Assembly: GCA_003339415.1 (NCBI GenBank)
Contig: PDHQ01000007.1
Coordinates: 310,001 to 374,000, forward strand
Direction of reading: 5' to 3'
Length of the DNA: 64,000 nt
From: Ophiocordyceps camponoti-saundersi (nom. inval.)
Lineage: Eukaryota > Ascomycota > Sordariomycetes > Hypocreales > Ophiocordycipitaceae
The notes below the pieces were generated by a model. It was not told where the DNA came from. It searched no databases and saw only the letters and a list, made by a program, of their open reading frames with translations. Positions 1 to 10,414 of the stretch are shown here, one piece after another. The position numbers and the translations under genes are program-made. Position 1 is the first letter of the stretch. Each line of letters opens with the position of its first letter.

Positions 1-1079
1 AAGAGGGTCACTTGCCAACGCCGAGGAACGATCTCCACCATATAGATCGACCTTGTAAACGACGATAAGGGGGAGCGTGGCGTCGAAGACGGGGAAAGGC
101 CACGATCTGTCCCCCATTGCGTACATATCTGTCTATATATGTTTATCTATACAGCACGTATGTCACAGACGCAGCGGCACTTGAACGTGGAGGCACATCC
201 GGAGAGATGCTCAGATAGTAGCCTCTAGGGCGCTGCGAGTGAAGTACAACACGTATTGTCCTGACGAACGCATACTTCGGTATCTTCAAACAAGGCTCCT
301 ACACTTCCTCTTACGATGGAGTCTCGTGACGGAATACAGCAGCATCTCGTGATTGCGGGATTTGTGATGTGTATGTACGTGACTGGGCTTGAAGCCTATC
401 AGAACCGCCGAGACACATATATAGAAGACAACCCCGGACACCCAACACCCCCCATCCTCACCTCCAAGCACCCTCGTCACCATCCATCTGTACATAACTG
501 GGCTCATAAGCTGCACAAAGGTCAAGTCTCTCTCCCTATAGATGCACACACGCACCAGTCATTACTCTGCCAATTTGTATTACTACGCTGACCCGAGGTA
601 GGGTTGCACGTCTCATCCACACTTATACAGCCACTGCACACACCCACCTACCTACCAGGTCTATACACACATAACCATATACGGCGTTTCATCAACTGGT
701 ACGGAGTAGAGCACATCGCTCTCTCTTTCCCCGAAACGACATGTAATCCCCGTCTCGAGTTCCATCAATCTACACTGCTCCCGTTTCGTATGTATCTATG
801 TCTTTACGAGCGTGGTAATTACCAACCAGGTATTCACAGGCCATAGCCAGCGTATAAGCCGGAATAGCAAAACAGACGAGAACGGCAAAGATAGGACAGA
901 ATTAGGTAAAAAAAAAAGGAGGGGGGGGGGGGGGGTAACGAAGTCGCCCATCCCATGCTCCNNNNNNNNNNACCAAGCAGGCAGAAGCAAAAGAGAAGGA
1001 AAAAAAAAAAAGAGAAGAGGGGAGGAGGAAGAAGGAGGAGGGGGGGGGGGGAGGGGGGGGGGGGGGGTAACGAAGTCGA
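1..1079. other. Left-edge intergenic region with assembly gap
   Basis: I see no convincing gene. Short open frames lie on both strands but lack domains, signal peptides or coding-like base composition. The stretch carries the 10-base gap at 962-971, G homopolymers, purine-rich runs and one copy of the 9-mer TACGGAGTA at 700-708. It lies 3' of the hydrolase gene that ends at 1080. Confidence 0.6.
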
Positions 1080-1093
1080 CTATCTCATGCTCC
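918..1093. repeat. Imperfect duplication around a gap and G runs
   Basis: A G run followed by TAACGAAGTCG and then CATGCTCC occurs at about 921-961, immediately left of the gap. It recurs at about 1052-1092, with about three mismatches in the 26 bases after the G run. The second copy contains the 3' end of the neighbouring hydrolase gene. It is either a real short duplication or an assembly artefact created by homopolymers. Confidence 0.6.
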
Positions 1094-2330
1094 TGGCCCG
1101 GAAAGAGAGATAGCTGGGTCGCTTGAGGAGACGCTTGGCCTTGGGACCTCTCGAGCCCGTACTCTCCCTGTCCGTCTCGCAGTCTCGACCCAACCAGCGG
1201 GCGATGACGCGCGTCGCTTCGCCATACTCGACCGCTACGCTCTCTTTAGGCATCAAGGGTGGAGGCTTGTCCCATCCGTGGGCTTCGCCTTTGACGATGC
1301 GCATGGAAAAGGTCTTGCCATGATACTGCAGTCGTTGAGCGAACCGAAAACCTTCGGCCAGGAGCATGTCGTACTCGCAGAGACAGAGATGTAGCGGGGG
1401 GAGTTTCCGTAACAGGTCGTCCGACATGAGGCCGGGGGACAGCCTGGGATCGGTCCGTTGGTCACGCGGGATGGGCGGGTAGACGTACGAGGCATCGATG
1501 AGGTCCGTGAGGCCGGGGGGCAGAGTCAGTTCGGGACGGGGGCATAGCTGGCGCTTCTCGGGCCGAGAGATGGTTATGTCAAGGGTCGGGTAGAAGAGGA
1601 TGAGGCCGGCGATTGCCGGACGGGTGGCGGGCAGGCTATAGCCCCAGCGGGACGGATCCTGCATGACGAGCCAGCTGGTGAGGGCATTTGTGGCGCCGGC
1701 AGAGAATCCAGACAGGAAGAGGCTTTGGGCGTCTATTCCGAGCTCGGAAGCGCTCGAGGCAATCTGCAAGACGGCGTCGACGCAATCCTCGATGGGCACA
1801 GGAAAGGGATAGCTCGGGGCCAGTCGATAATTAACGGAAAAGACGACGGCATCGAGAGCCTCCATGACGGCGCCGGCCCAGCGGGCGTCGTCGGTGCCCT
1901 GACCGAGGATCCATCCTCCGCCGTGCAGGTCTATGACTGCGGAGCGGGGTGCGGCGGATATACGGGGTGGAACCCAGACGTCAACCTTAATCTTCCGACG
2001 GCCGCTCCATCGAGAGAGGGTCGAGTCGAGCCACAGGTCGCGGGTCGGGGACGGGGCCGTCGGGTCGGACCGGTTGGAGAGGCTAAAGCCGAGGCTCGCG
2101 GCGTAGCGCACGGCCGAAGCACGTGCAGAGAGATACCATCGCGAGCTTGCCTCGAGAGGGTTGACGTAGTCGGGAGGGGGCGGCGAAGACGGCGGCGGCT
2201 CAGCCGAAGTCGGCGACTCGACCAAGGGCGACAATGCGGGCGTAGCGACGCCCGAGGCGATGTTGGAGGCGATGCCGGTGGCCACGCTTACCGGGGTGTT
2301 GGAGGAGACGGCCGGCTTCAATTCGCCCAT
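1080..2330 (-). CDS. Alpha/beta hydrolase fold-3 protein, candidate Erg-Asp hydrolase (ErdH-like)
   Basis: Predicted serine hydrolase of the hormone-sensitive-lipase/AB_hydrolase_3 family, 416 aa from the ATG at 2330. Seen: the oxyanion-hole motif HGGGW, the nucleophile elbow GFSAG, a late Asp (CEYD) and a His (EAHGWD), in the family order. The Pro/Ala-rich first ~60 residues are unlikely to belong to the fold. An upstream frame on the same strand (about 2350-2450), reading SVEERLKLSRAIDTALRYQ, is preceded by a perfect TACTAAC branch site near 2505. The true N-terminus may therefore come from an upstream exon, and part of the 5' end given here may be intron. The gene is divergent from the ErdS gene 2 kb away. 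By inference from that neighbourhood it could hydrolyse ergosteryl-aspartate (the known ErdH activity); it could equally be a generic esterase. Confidence 0.75.
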   Translation of the reverse strand: MGELKPAVSSNTPVSVATGIASNIASGVATPALSPLVESPTSAEPPPSSPPPPDYVNPLEASSRWYLSARASAVRYAASLGFSLSNRSDPTAPSPTRDLWLDSTLSRWSGRRKIKVDVWVPPRISAAPRSAVIDLHGGGWILGQGTDDARWAGAVMEALDAVVFSVNYRLAPSYPFPVPIEDCVDAVLQIASSASELGIDAQSLFLSGFSAGATNALTSWLVMQDPSRWGYSLPATRPAIAGLILFYPTLDITISRPEKRQLCPRPELTLPPGLTDLIDASYVYPPIPRDQRTDPRLSPGLMSDDLLRKLPPLHLCLCEYDMLLAEGFRFAQRLQYHGKTFSMRIVKGEAHGWDKPPPLMPKESVAVEYGEATRVIARWLGRDCETDRESTGSRGPKAKRLLKRPSYLSFRARSMR

Positions 2331-4301
2331 GTGAAGGCCGGAAGGAACCGCCTCCAGGCCAGGTTTCGAGCGTCGGTCACCTCTTGATATCTCAGAGCCG
2401 TGTCGATGGCTCGAGAGAGTTTCAGCCTCTCTTCGACGGACAAGGAGCTGACGGAGATGACGGGCGGAGGGCCGGCGGAGATGACGGGATGGAGCGGTAG
2501 GTTAGTATGTACTCATTAGAGAGGGATTTGTATGGAAAGGATCCCGTGACGCTGGATGGAAAAAGCAGAGACGGAGGTTCAATTTGGCCTCGAATGGATG
2601 GCGATGGCCTAATAAAAGGGAAGGAGGAGGAGGAGGAGGAGGAGGAGGAGGAGAAGGAGGCTGTTGATGGGGGCGATGGCGAGAAGATGATGGAAAGCTT
2701 TTTTGAGGCTGGGAGGTCGGAAGTGAAGGAGACGGGAGCTGCAACGGGGTACCGGAGAAGTAACTGGAGTATCAAGTGAAGGGGAAGGGGGACTTTTGAG
2801 ATACCTCAACGCGGCTGACAGCATCATATCGGGGGCACAGTGTCAACTTTGTTATATTACTACAGTGTGTAAGTCTCTCTCTCTGTGTGTGTGTATCAAA
2901 GCCGTGTGTCTGTCTTTTATCACTGGGGATGGAATTAGAGGATGATGAGGATGAAGATGAAGTTGAAGTTGATGATGGCGCTTATCAGCAACAAGGGATT
3001 CTAACAGGGCAGAACGAGTCGAGGGCGAAAGAGGCTAAAGGGAAAGCAAAGACATAGAAGAGGGATGGGATGGGATGGGACGGACGGGACAAAAAAAAAC
3101 AGGTCAGTCGAACGTGATGGTTGATTCACCAGTTAGCTTCATGACGCTCTGCGTTTCACCAGAAGCATGCCTCACACTTACAAACAGGCTACTACGGATA
3201 CAGTCTACTCACATGTGTATGCACCAGGGTCCCCTCTGCTCCCCAGCCACATGGACCTCTTGTGTATGTAGACCGCCGGAAAGGCGAGTCACATCATCGT
3301 CATCTTTCATCTGCCAGCTGACTGGGATGAACATCAGTCTATCCAGTAAGACGGGCCGGCCGATGGACGCGCTCGACTCAATGTCCCGTCCTCATCGACA
3401 TAACCGGCTTCATCGACGTTGCCCAATCGATGCTATATTACGGTAAGTTGTTTCTTTTTCTTCCTCCTTTCCTTCATTGCTGTCTTCATTTCCAACTAGC
3501 ATTATGACGGCAGCTTTGAATGGGTGTATGCCTTATTCATGCCCTACTTGCGTAATCCCTGTCTAATGTGGTTCCAAGACACGGTTCCTCATTGTTGTGA
3601 TGGCTTATTTTTTTTTCGCTTGCCTCCATGACACATACAAGCACAGCCTAGGGGAGATGATAAAGAGGGATCCCTTGAGAAGAGATAATAATGAGGATAA
3701 TTATAACATGACAACCTTCCCCCCCTTTCCTTTGGAACTTGGCTTCTTCTCCCTGTTTCTCTCCGTCTTCTTTTCTCTCCGTCTTTTTCGCAGCTTTATT
3801 TCCCTTCTCCCCCGTTCAAGCACAAAGAGAACAGGGTTCCCCCGGTCCTGTTCATCTCAACAAGGCAGAAAAGCACCGACTCAAGCAAGACCCCCCCTCG
3901 GGTCACCGACCGGCGACAACTACTAATAAACGGGTTCCTGAGTCTTGTGACGGTTACATACATACATGCCAGAGTCGCTTCGCCTCTGTGTTTTTGTTGT
4001 ACAGCCACGTTGATACATGACATGTTGATACTCTGATACTGTCATACTCTCCTCTCTCTCATACACACATACAAGCAAACGAGTCCCGTCACTCACCCCC
4101 CCCCCCCCCCTTACTGCGGAGAGAAGAGACAGACAGAGAGCGAGAGATACCAAGGAAATCAAGGAAACTAAAAGCAAACACACACACGCACTCATACATA
4201 CATACGCAATACATACTCGCTCTCTCCCACACCATCCCATCATCATCAGCTCTTCGATCGATCGGTCTCTTACATACACACACACCAAGAAAAAAAAAAC
4301 C
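2331..4301. promoter_or_regulatory. Divergent intergenic region, hydrolase / erdS
   Basis: About 2 kb separates two divergently transcribed genes. It holds a (GGA)n tract near 2620-2660, a candidate 5' exon and intron of the hydrolase (TACTAAC near 2505 on the minus strand), a C homopolymer near 4097-4110 and a CT/CA-rich leader running to the erdS ATG. No independent gene is supported. The 327-codon minus frame at 3923-4906 is a mirror image of the serine-rich erdS start. Confidence 0.5.
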
Positions 4302-7300
4302 ATGCCGGCCCCCAGCGCTGGCATCCTATCGGCTCTTGGCTTACCGCGCCGGTCCCGGTCCAAGACCAGCAACATCACCTCCAGCAGACCAGCTGACAGA
4401 GGCCCGGTGCGCGGCCCGTTGGACGGCGCCATGGCTCGCAGTGGCGGCGACGTCACTTCTCCTGCTTCTTCCTCGCCGCTGAAAGTAACCCCTGCTCTGC
4501 CAATTACAGGCGGCACCTCCGAGCCCACTGCTACTGCAGCTACTGCAGGTTCTTCCTCTTCCTCTTCCTCTTCTTCTTCTTCTTCCTCCTCTTCTCCCTC
4601 CTCTTCTTCATCCTCTGCTACTTCTTCTCTCTCTCCCGCCACCTCGTCATCATCTCCCCGTCTGCCACCCTCAACACCTCTTCGCTCCGCCACCTCTAAA
4701 CCTATCCCCGCCTCTGTATCATCCTCTTCTTCCTCTCCTTCTTCATCCTCCTCCTCCTCCTCCCCCTCCTCTTCCTCTTCCTCGGCTATCGCCTCACTCT
4801 CCTCCTCTGCCTCTCCCGTAACCTCAATTTCCACCTCAGTCTCGACTCCCATCTCGTCTCCCTTCTCGACCCCCGTCTCCCCCTCGACGCCGCGCGGCCT
4901 CGCCACCTCCTCAAGCAGCGCCTTTGTTCATCTCCGTCGTCGATCCAGGATGAACGACAGCGGCGTCGAACTCCCTCGGGAGTCGGCCCGCTCCAGCATG
5001 GACAGGTCTTACGCTTCCATCGACAGCGGCCACAGCAGCGCCGATTGGCCCGTCCATCCTTTCGAACTCAACGCCATTGCCGAGCTCGGCTCTCTTCCGG
5101 TCGAGTCCGAGGTCAACATCCGCGCCCGCATCTTCACCCACCGCCCGCTGTCCAAGACGCTCGACTTCATCCTCCTGCGCGATCAGACGCACTCGGTCCA
5201 GGCCGTTCTCTCTCGTGACGATGTCGACATGGTACGATGGGTGCAGAAACTGCCTCCCGAGTCTCTCGTCCAGGTCAGCGGCACCCTGAAGGCGCCCCCA
5301 GAGCCTGTCCGCTCTGCCACCGTCGACAACATGGAGATCCATGTCCAGTCGGTTCACCTCGTCAATACGGCCCACAACGCTCCCTTCACCAATTACAAGC
5401 CTCCCGAGTCGCTGCGCAATCGCATGTCGTCGCGCATCCTCGACCTGCGCCACCCTTCCAACCAAGCTTTGTTTCGCATCCGCTCGCTCGTGACCCGCAA
5501 GTTTCACGATGTCCTCTTTGATCACGGTTTCGTCGAGATCAACACACCAAAGCTGCAGCCCGCCGCCACGGAGAGTGGTGCCGCCGTCTTCAAGGTCAAT
5601 TACTTCAACCGCAACGCCTTCTTGGCCCAAAGCCCGCAGCTGGCCAAGCAAATGTCCATCTCTGCCGATTTTGGTCGCGTTTTCGAGGTCGGCCCCGTCT
5701 TTCGCGCCGAGAACTCAAACACCCATCGCCACTTGACCGAGTATACCGGTCTGGACCTCGAGATGGCCATCGAGCACGATTATCACGAGGTCATTGACGT
5801 CATCGACGAATTTCTCAAGTCCGTCTTCAAGGCCGTCTACGAGATGCCTGAGATTGCCGAAGTTCGCTCGCGTTGGCCTAGTGAGGATCTAAAGTATCTC
5901 GACAAGACGCTCATTCTGGACTTTACTCAGGGGGTTCAGATGTTGCGCGATGACGGCCGCGATGTTGCCGACGACGAAGATTTCTCCACCCCCGACGAGA
6001 TTCGCCTCGGACAGTTGGTGAGGGAAAAGTATGGCACAGACTACTATGTCCTTGATAAATTCCCGGCCAGCGCCCGTCCCTTCTACACGCACAAGGATCC
6101 GGAAAATCCCAAGTGGACAAGATCCTTTGACATCTTCATCCGCGGTCAGGAGATTTGCTCCGGTGGGCAGCGCATTCACGATGTGGTCGAGTTGCGGGCA
6201 AACATGCGCGCTGCCGGCATCGGTGAAGAAGGCATGGATGATTATCTCGACGCTTTCGATCTTGGCGCCCCTCCTCATGCCGGTGCTGGGCTCGGTCTTG
6301 AGCGGATAGTGGCTTGGATGCTGGAGCTCGGCGATGTCCGCTACGCCTCCCTCTTCCACCGCGACCCCAAGTCTCTTCCTGAGCGGACGCCGGGATTGGC
6401 ACATCCGGACGCCGATACGACGAAACCGCAACCCGACGGTGTCTTGCCACCGGTGGAGAAGCTCATCGCCAACTACGGCGACGCGTCCAACACGTCTTGG
6501 CTCGACGAGCGCTTCTGCATATGGAGACACCCGAGCGGGGCTGCCGTCGGCTACGTCAAGCAGGAGAAGTTTGCCATGATGACGGGCGATCCGCTCTGCG
6601 ATGCTTCTCAGTACAAGGAGGTGTGCACCGCGTTTGTCAAGTTCATCGTGTCGGAGCTACGGCTCGTGCCCGTGTGGATGCTCGTCTCCTTCGACGTGCA
6701 GAAGATTCTCGCCCGGCAAATGGGATGGCGCACCTTGTCGTGTACGGAAGAGCAGCGCGTCAACACGGACAAGCGCTTCAGCTCCATCGACGGCGCCAAG
6801 ATACGGCGGGTAGAACGCGAGGGCGTCAAGATGCACGAAGTGAAGCCGGACGAAGACTTCATCAAGCGGACAGAGCCCGGCATCCAAGCGTGGAAGGCGA
6901 ACCGCAAGGGCAAACAGGTGCACATGACAGAGGTACGACCGTGGATCGACACGGAACACCGTCGCTACTTCGCCGCCGAAAAGGAAGGCAAGGTCCAAGC
7001 CCTCGTCGTCCTCGCGAAGCTCTCCCCCAAACACGGCTGGCAGGTGAAGTGGGCGCTCGACTTCCCCGGCGCGGTCAACGGCGCGATCGAGGTGCTGATC
7101 GACTACACGCTCTCGGCCGTCCACGGGCCCGTCACCTTTGGCGTCGGCGTCTCGGAGAAGTTGAAGGCTGGAGAGCACCTCCACGGCATCAGGGCCCGGT
7201 TCCTGGCTACGACGTACAATTCTATCGTCGAGAGCTTGGGACTTAGGAGGAAGGCTGGCTTTCGGAATAAGTTTGGGGCGCTGGGTGAGGAGGTTTATAT

Positions 7301-7367
7301 TTGCTATCCGAAGCATGGCGTCGGGTTGAGGGATCTTGGACAGATTGTCAAGTTTTTCCAAGACTAG
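4302..7367 (+). CDS. erdS: Ergosteryl-3-beta-O-L-aspartate synthase (AspRS-DUF2156 fusion)
   Basis: Single-exon gene, 1021 aa, with a good start context (AAAACCATG). Residues 1-240 are low complexity with long serine runs. An OB-fold anticodon-binding domain follows (about 265-350), then a class II aspartyl-tRNA synthetase core: AQSPQL, motif 2 FRAENSNTHRHL (about 467) and motif 3 GLGLERIVAW (about 662). From about 715 to the C-terminus lies a DUF2156 (GNAT-like, MprF-type) aminoacyl-transferase domain, including GYVKQEKFAMMTGDP. Known for this architecture: the AspRS part charges tRNA-Asp and the DUF2156 part moves aspartate onto the 3-beta-OH of ergosterol, giving Erg-Asp. A housekeeping cytosolic AspRS is excluded because that enzyme ends soon after motif 3. 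The divergent neighbour is a serine hydrolase, which fits a synthesis/hydrolysis pair. CYP61, a late ergosterol-pathway gene, is also in this window. Confidence 0.95.
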   Translation: MPAPSAGILSALGLPRRSRSKTSNITSSRPADRGPVRGPLDGAMARSGGDVTSPASSSPLKVTPALPITGGTSEPTATAATAGSSSSSSSSSSSSSSSPSSSSSSATSSLSPATSSSSPRLPPSTPLRSATSKPIPASVSSSSSSPSSSSSSSSPSSSSSSAIASLSSSASPVTSISTSVSTPISSPFSTPVSPSTPRGLATSSSSAFVHLRRRSRMNDSGVELPRESARSSMDRSYASIDSGHSSADWPVHPFELNAIAELGSLPVESEVNIRARIFTHRPLSKTLDFILLRDQTHSVQAVLSRDDVDMVRWVQKLPPESLVQVSGTLKAPPEPVRSATVDNMEIHVQSVHLVNTAHNAPFTNYKPPESLRNRMSSRILDLRHPSNQALFRIRSLVTRKFHDVLFDHGFVEINTPKLQPAATESGAAVFKVNYFNRNAFLAQSPQLAKQMSISADFGRVFEVGPVFRAENSNTHRHLTEYTGLDLEMAIEHDYHEVIDVIDEFLKSVFKAVYEMPEIAEVRSRWPSEDLKYLDKTLILDFTQGVQMLRDDGRDVADDEDFSTPDEIRLGQLVREKYGTDYYVLDKFPASARPFYTHKDPENPKWTRSFDIFIRGQEICSGGQRIHDVVELRANMRAAGIGEEGMDDYLDAFDLGAPPHAGAGLGLERIVAWMLELGDVRYASLFHRDPKSLPERTPGLAHPDADTTKPQPDGVLPPVEKLIANYGDASNTSWLDERFCIWRHPSGAAVGYVKQEKFAMMTGDPLCDASQYKEVCTAFVKFIVSELRLVPVWMLVSFDVQKILARQMGWRTLSCTEEQRVNTDKRFSSIDGAKIRRVEREGVKMHEVKPDEDFIKRTEPGIQAWKANRKGKQVHMTEVRPWIDTEHRRYFAAEKEGKVQALVVLAKLSPKHGWQVKWALDFPGAVNGAIEVLIDYTLSAVHGPVTFGVGVSEKLKAGEHLHGIRARFLATTYNSIVESLGLRRKAGFRNKFGALGEEVYICYPKHGVGLRDLGQIVKFFQD
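4548..4800 (+). repeat. (TCT/TCC)n microsatellite coding for polyserine in ErdS
   Basis: Interrupted TCT/TCC/TCA triplets run through the 5' part of erdS and are translated as serine stretches (about residues 83-165). Repeat-length changes would alter the protein without a frameshift. They also explain the long acidic minus-strand open frame opposite. Confidence 0.85.
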
Positions 7368-8709
7368 AGGTTCATTTTTTTTGTCCCTCTTTCTTCTTTC
7401 TTTCTTGCTTCCTTCTCTTCTTCTGTTCTTCTTCATCTTCTTCTCCTTCTTCTTCTTCTCCTTCTTCTTCTTCTTCTTCTTCTCCTTCTTCTCCTTCTTC
7501 TCCTTCTTCTCCTTCTTCTCCTTCTTCTCCTTCTTCTCCTTCTTCTCCTTCTTCTTCATCATCTTCACCTGTTTTTAATATTCCTTCTTCCTCATTTTTT
7601 TTGTATCCCGGGAAAGAAAGAAAAAAGCCATTCTCAATCAGCCTTTTTTTTCCCCTTCAAATTCCTTTCTTTTTTTTCCCCCTTTCCAAAGGCAAACGAC
7701 TACACAGGATCACAATAGATACCCCAATTCTCAAGCGAGAGCTGTTTATGCGAGAATACATACATACATACATACATATATGCGAGAACACAAGAATACA
7801 CCTCTTTACTCTTTACTCTTTTCTTATTGGAGTGGTTGTTAGAAGATGTGATTTGGCTAGCTTGCTATCACATAAATAGCCTGTACTAGGATTCGAAGCT
7901 GGATAAGATGAATAGAAGACATTCATTCATTCGTATAAATGATCGAGATGGCAGCAGCCCTTGTCCTATCATCTCCATTCGATGACTTCTTCTCTTCTCA
8001 TCACAAGCCTTAGCTAACTTATTCACACACAATGATGGAATCATCCTCGTAACCGACGAAGACTTGATCCTCGCTTTGCCGCCCAATCCTGATCTCACCC
8101 GCCTTAACGACACGATCTAACCAAGCTATTCCACAACGCCCACCCCTCATCCCTCAGAAACAAGGGGCGCAAGGGGGGGCAACAAGGCACAGCAGACTCA
8201 CTTAGTCGAGTACCTACCTTAGCACCAAGCTTTAGCTCTTCTTATCCGGAGCGTCTCATCCGCCGGCATGCACAGCCACGTCACACACCCCCACACAGCC
8301 ACCGGCATCACCGATCCGTCTCACCGAGAGCGGAGGCGAGATACGGAGTAGATGATGCATCATCATTATCGTCGTCATCATCACCATCAACAAGGACAAA
8401 CCCAGAGCCAATGAATCTTTCAACCTCTGTCTGAGATATCTCTCCCTCTCTCTATCATATACTTCCTCTCCCTAATCCTCTCTCTCTCTCCCTGTCTTTT
8501 CTCTCCCTGTCTCTCTCTTTTCCCCCTGTCTCTCTGTCTCGCCCTTAAGAAAGGAAGAGAGAAAGAGAGGAAAAACACACACAAAGAAATGAAAAATCTC
8601 ACTTTCCTCGCCGGGTATCTCAACCAGTCAGTCAGTGCTATGCTTCGTTATCAATCATTTTCCCCCGGCCGCCGCCTCCGCCGTCGTCGCCGTCTCCAAA
8701 CGTGTCCAT
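7368..8709. other. Convergent intergenic region with TTC/CTC repeat
   Basis: Lies between the 3' ends of erdS and the RING ligase gene. Just downstream of the erdS stop, about 7425-7560 is nearly pure pyrimidine, built from TTCTTCTCC-like units. Short ATAC repeats lie near 7760-7780, a TACGGAGTA copy at 8342-8350, and a CT/CA-rich stretch at 8420-8590. No gene is supported. Confidence 0.6.
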
Positions 8710-10414
8710 CTAATTCCGTCTCTCGTCGCGCGTCGAACCGTCCGCGTTGCCGCCGCCGCCGCCTCCTCCTCCACCACCTCCGCCACCTGCGAAGCGCTCT
8801 CGCAGCCAGCTTATGGGTCCCACAAGCCGGCCTCCGCCTCCGTCGCCCCCTTGTCCGCGCCGATTGCCCTCAGACGGACTCCTCTGTTGTCGCCGGCTGT
8901 CGCGCTCTCCCGACGACGTTCTCATGTCGGCGCTTTCCGGGGACGTCGACGTTTGCCTATGCCACGGCGCCGAATTGTAGACTCGTTGCGAAGGCGTCTC
9001 TCGCCCGCGATCCCGCTCGTTTCTTTCCGCCAAATATGCCGACGGCTCGAACCTTACAGGACGGTAGCTTCCCATGGCCCTCGGCCCGTAACTGCCCGGT
9101 CCGTCCATCGCAGGGTGCCCTGACCTTCCCGACCCACCTCTGAAGCTGCGTAGACCTCGCGACGGCCCAGGACCCTGTCCGGTGGGGTTGATGCCCGACA
9201 TCGTCCTCGACATGGTTCGCATCATGACGTGATCGCCGCCGCCACCGCCGTGACTATTGCCATTGTTACCGCCGGCCGTCTCTATGGGGGTCCTGCAGAT
9301 GGGGCACGTGTTATGCTCCTTGAGCCATAGGACGACGCATTCCTCGTGGAACCAGTGCTTGCACGGTAGAACGACAGCACGGTCGCCTATGGTCATATCC
9401 TCGATGCAGATGGTGCACTCCGTCTTGCTTTCGCCCTTGAGCATGTCCTGATCGACCGGCTTCCGCTCCAAATTCCTCAGTGCCTCTTCCGTAGCAGGAG
9501 GGGCCGCGTTCGACTGAGGGTTTGCCTCCATCAACTGCGTGATGATGCGATCGAGAGCCTCCTGAGAATAGACCGCATCGCCTGACGTGGCATTCGCTGG
9601 GTTGAAAAGACTCAATATTTCCTGCAAGCCGCGAGCGAATTCAGGAGGTTGCTGTCCATGCTGGTCGCCAGGTGGCGGAACAGACAAGTCCCGCAAGACG
9701 TGGGTGAGAACACTGTTCGCATATGTGAGCTCCAATGGCCGCTGGTAACGAGGTGAATATGACCAACGCTTGAAATGGATCGGGGTGGAATCCATCGTGG
9801 GCATCTCCCATATGCGGTTGGCGAGATGGCGGCGGGCCTGAGAAGATGGTGACAGAGGCAGTGCCGCCACCAAACGGCCCAGACGTAAAGGTGGCACGTT
9901 GGATCCGGGGCCACACCTGAGGCCCTTCTTCGCCTCGATCGTGATCTCCGCGTCCGGGTGCCGTACGAGCGGTGCTAAAGTTTTGCAGCATTTCGTAGAA
10001 GCGATGGATCACGGGCTCGACGCCCGGATCGTGATGCTCTGCTTCGTCGCGGCCAGCCCGAACGCTTCGACGGTGAATGAAGCCATGCGGGCCGGTGAAC
10101 TCTTCTATATCCGCCATGTCGGGATCTGAATCATCCTCGTACTGAGCCGGCCTCGTGGGCGGAGAAAACGTAGACGGCACGTTAAGCGGCGAGCGAGGAT
10201 CACTGTTGGGATCGACCTAAGGGAAAGCCAAAGTCAGTGGGCCCCGCGTCCGGTGGGCAAACCGGGTTGTGCGTACGACTTCGGTGATATCGCTACCACA
10301 ATGCGGACATTCCAGGCCGTGGTGGTCACGATACCACTCGTGACGACAAGCGTGGCAATAAACGACAGCACGATCGCCGGTGGCGTCGAGACGTCCGCGG
10401 CCGACAGAAGCCAT
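8710..10414 (-). CDS. RING-H2 E3 ubiquitin ligase, RNF115/RNF126-like
   Basis: 529 aa from three exons: 10414-10277, 10216-9768 and 9712-8710. The introns are 60 and 55 nt, and the joined length of 1590 nt keeps frame. The N-terminus has a zinc-ribbon (CHAC...CPHCGSD) like BCA2/RNF115-type ligases. The middle is disordered. A RING-H2 domain follows (CTICIEDM...CKHWFHEECVVLWL...CPICRTPIE), preceded by the conserved helix around NPQSNAAPPATEEAL. The C-terminus is Arg/Gly/Ser-rich and ends in a long glycine run. The expected role is E2-dependent ubiquitination, with the zinc ribbon contacting ubiquitin or cargo. I chose the ATG at 10414 because it directly precedes the zinc ribbon; an in-frame ATG at 10558 would add 48 residues not typical of the family. 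Confidence 0.9.

Noticed and set aside
286..846. Overlapping 80-90-codon frames at the left edge
   Set aside because: No signal peptide, domain or codon bias on either strand.
3923..4906. 327-codon Glu/Asp-rich minus-strand frame
   Set aside because: It is the mirror image of serine codons in erdS; the composition is explained by the TCT/TCC repeat and it has no domain.
6657..7568. 303-codon Lys/Glu-rich minus-strand frame
   Set aside because: Antisense to the DUF2156 domain plus the 3' TTC tract; the lysine runs are simply the repeat read backwards.
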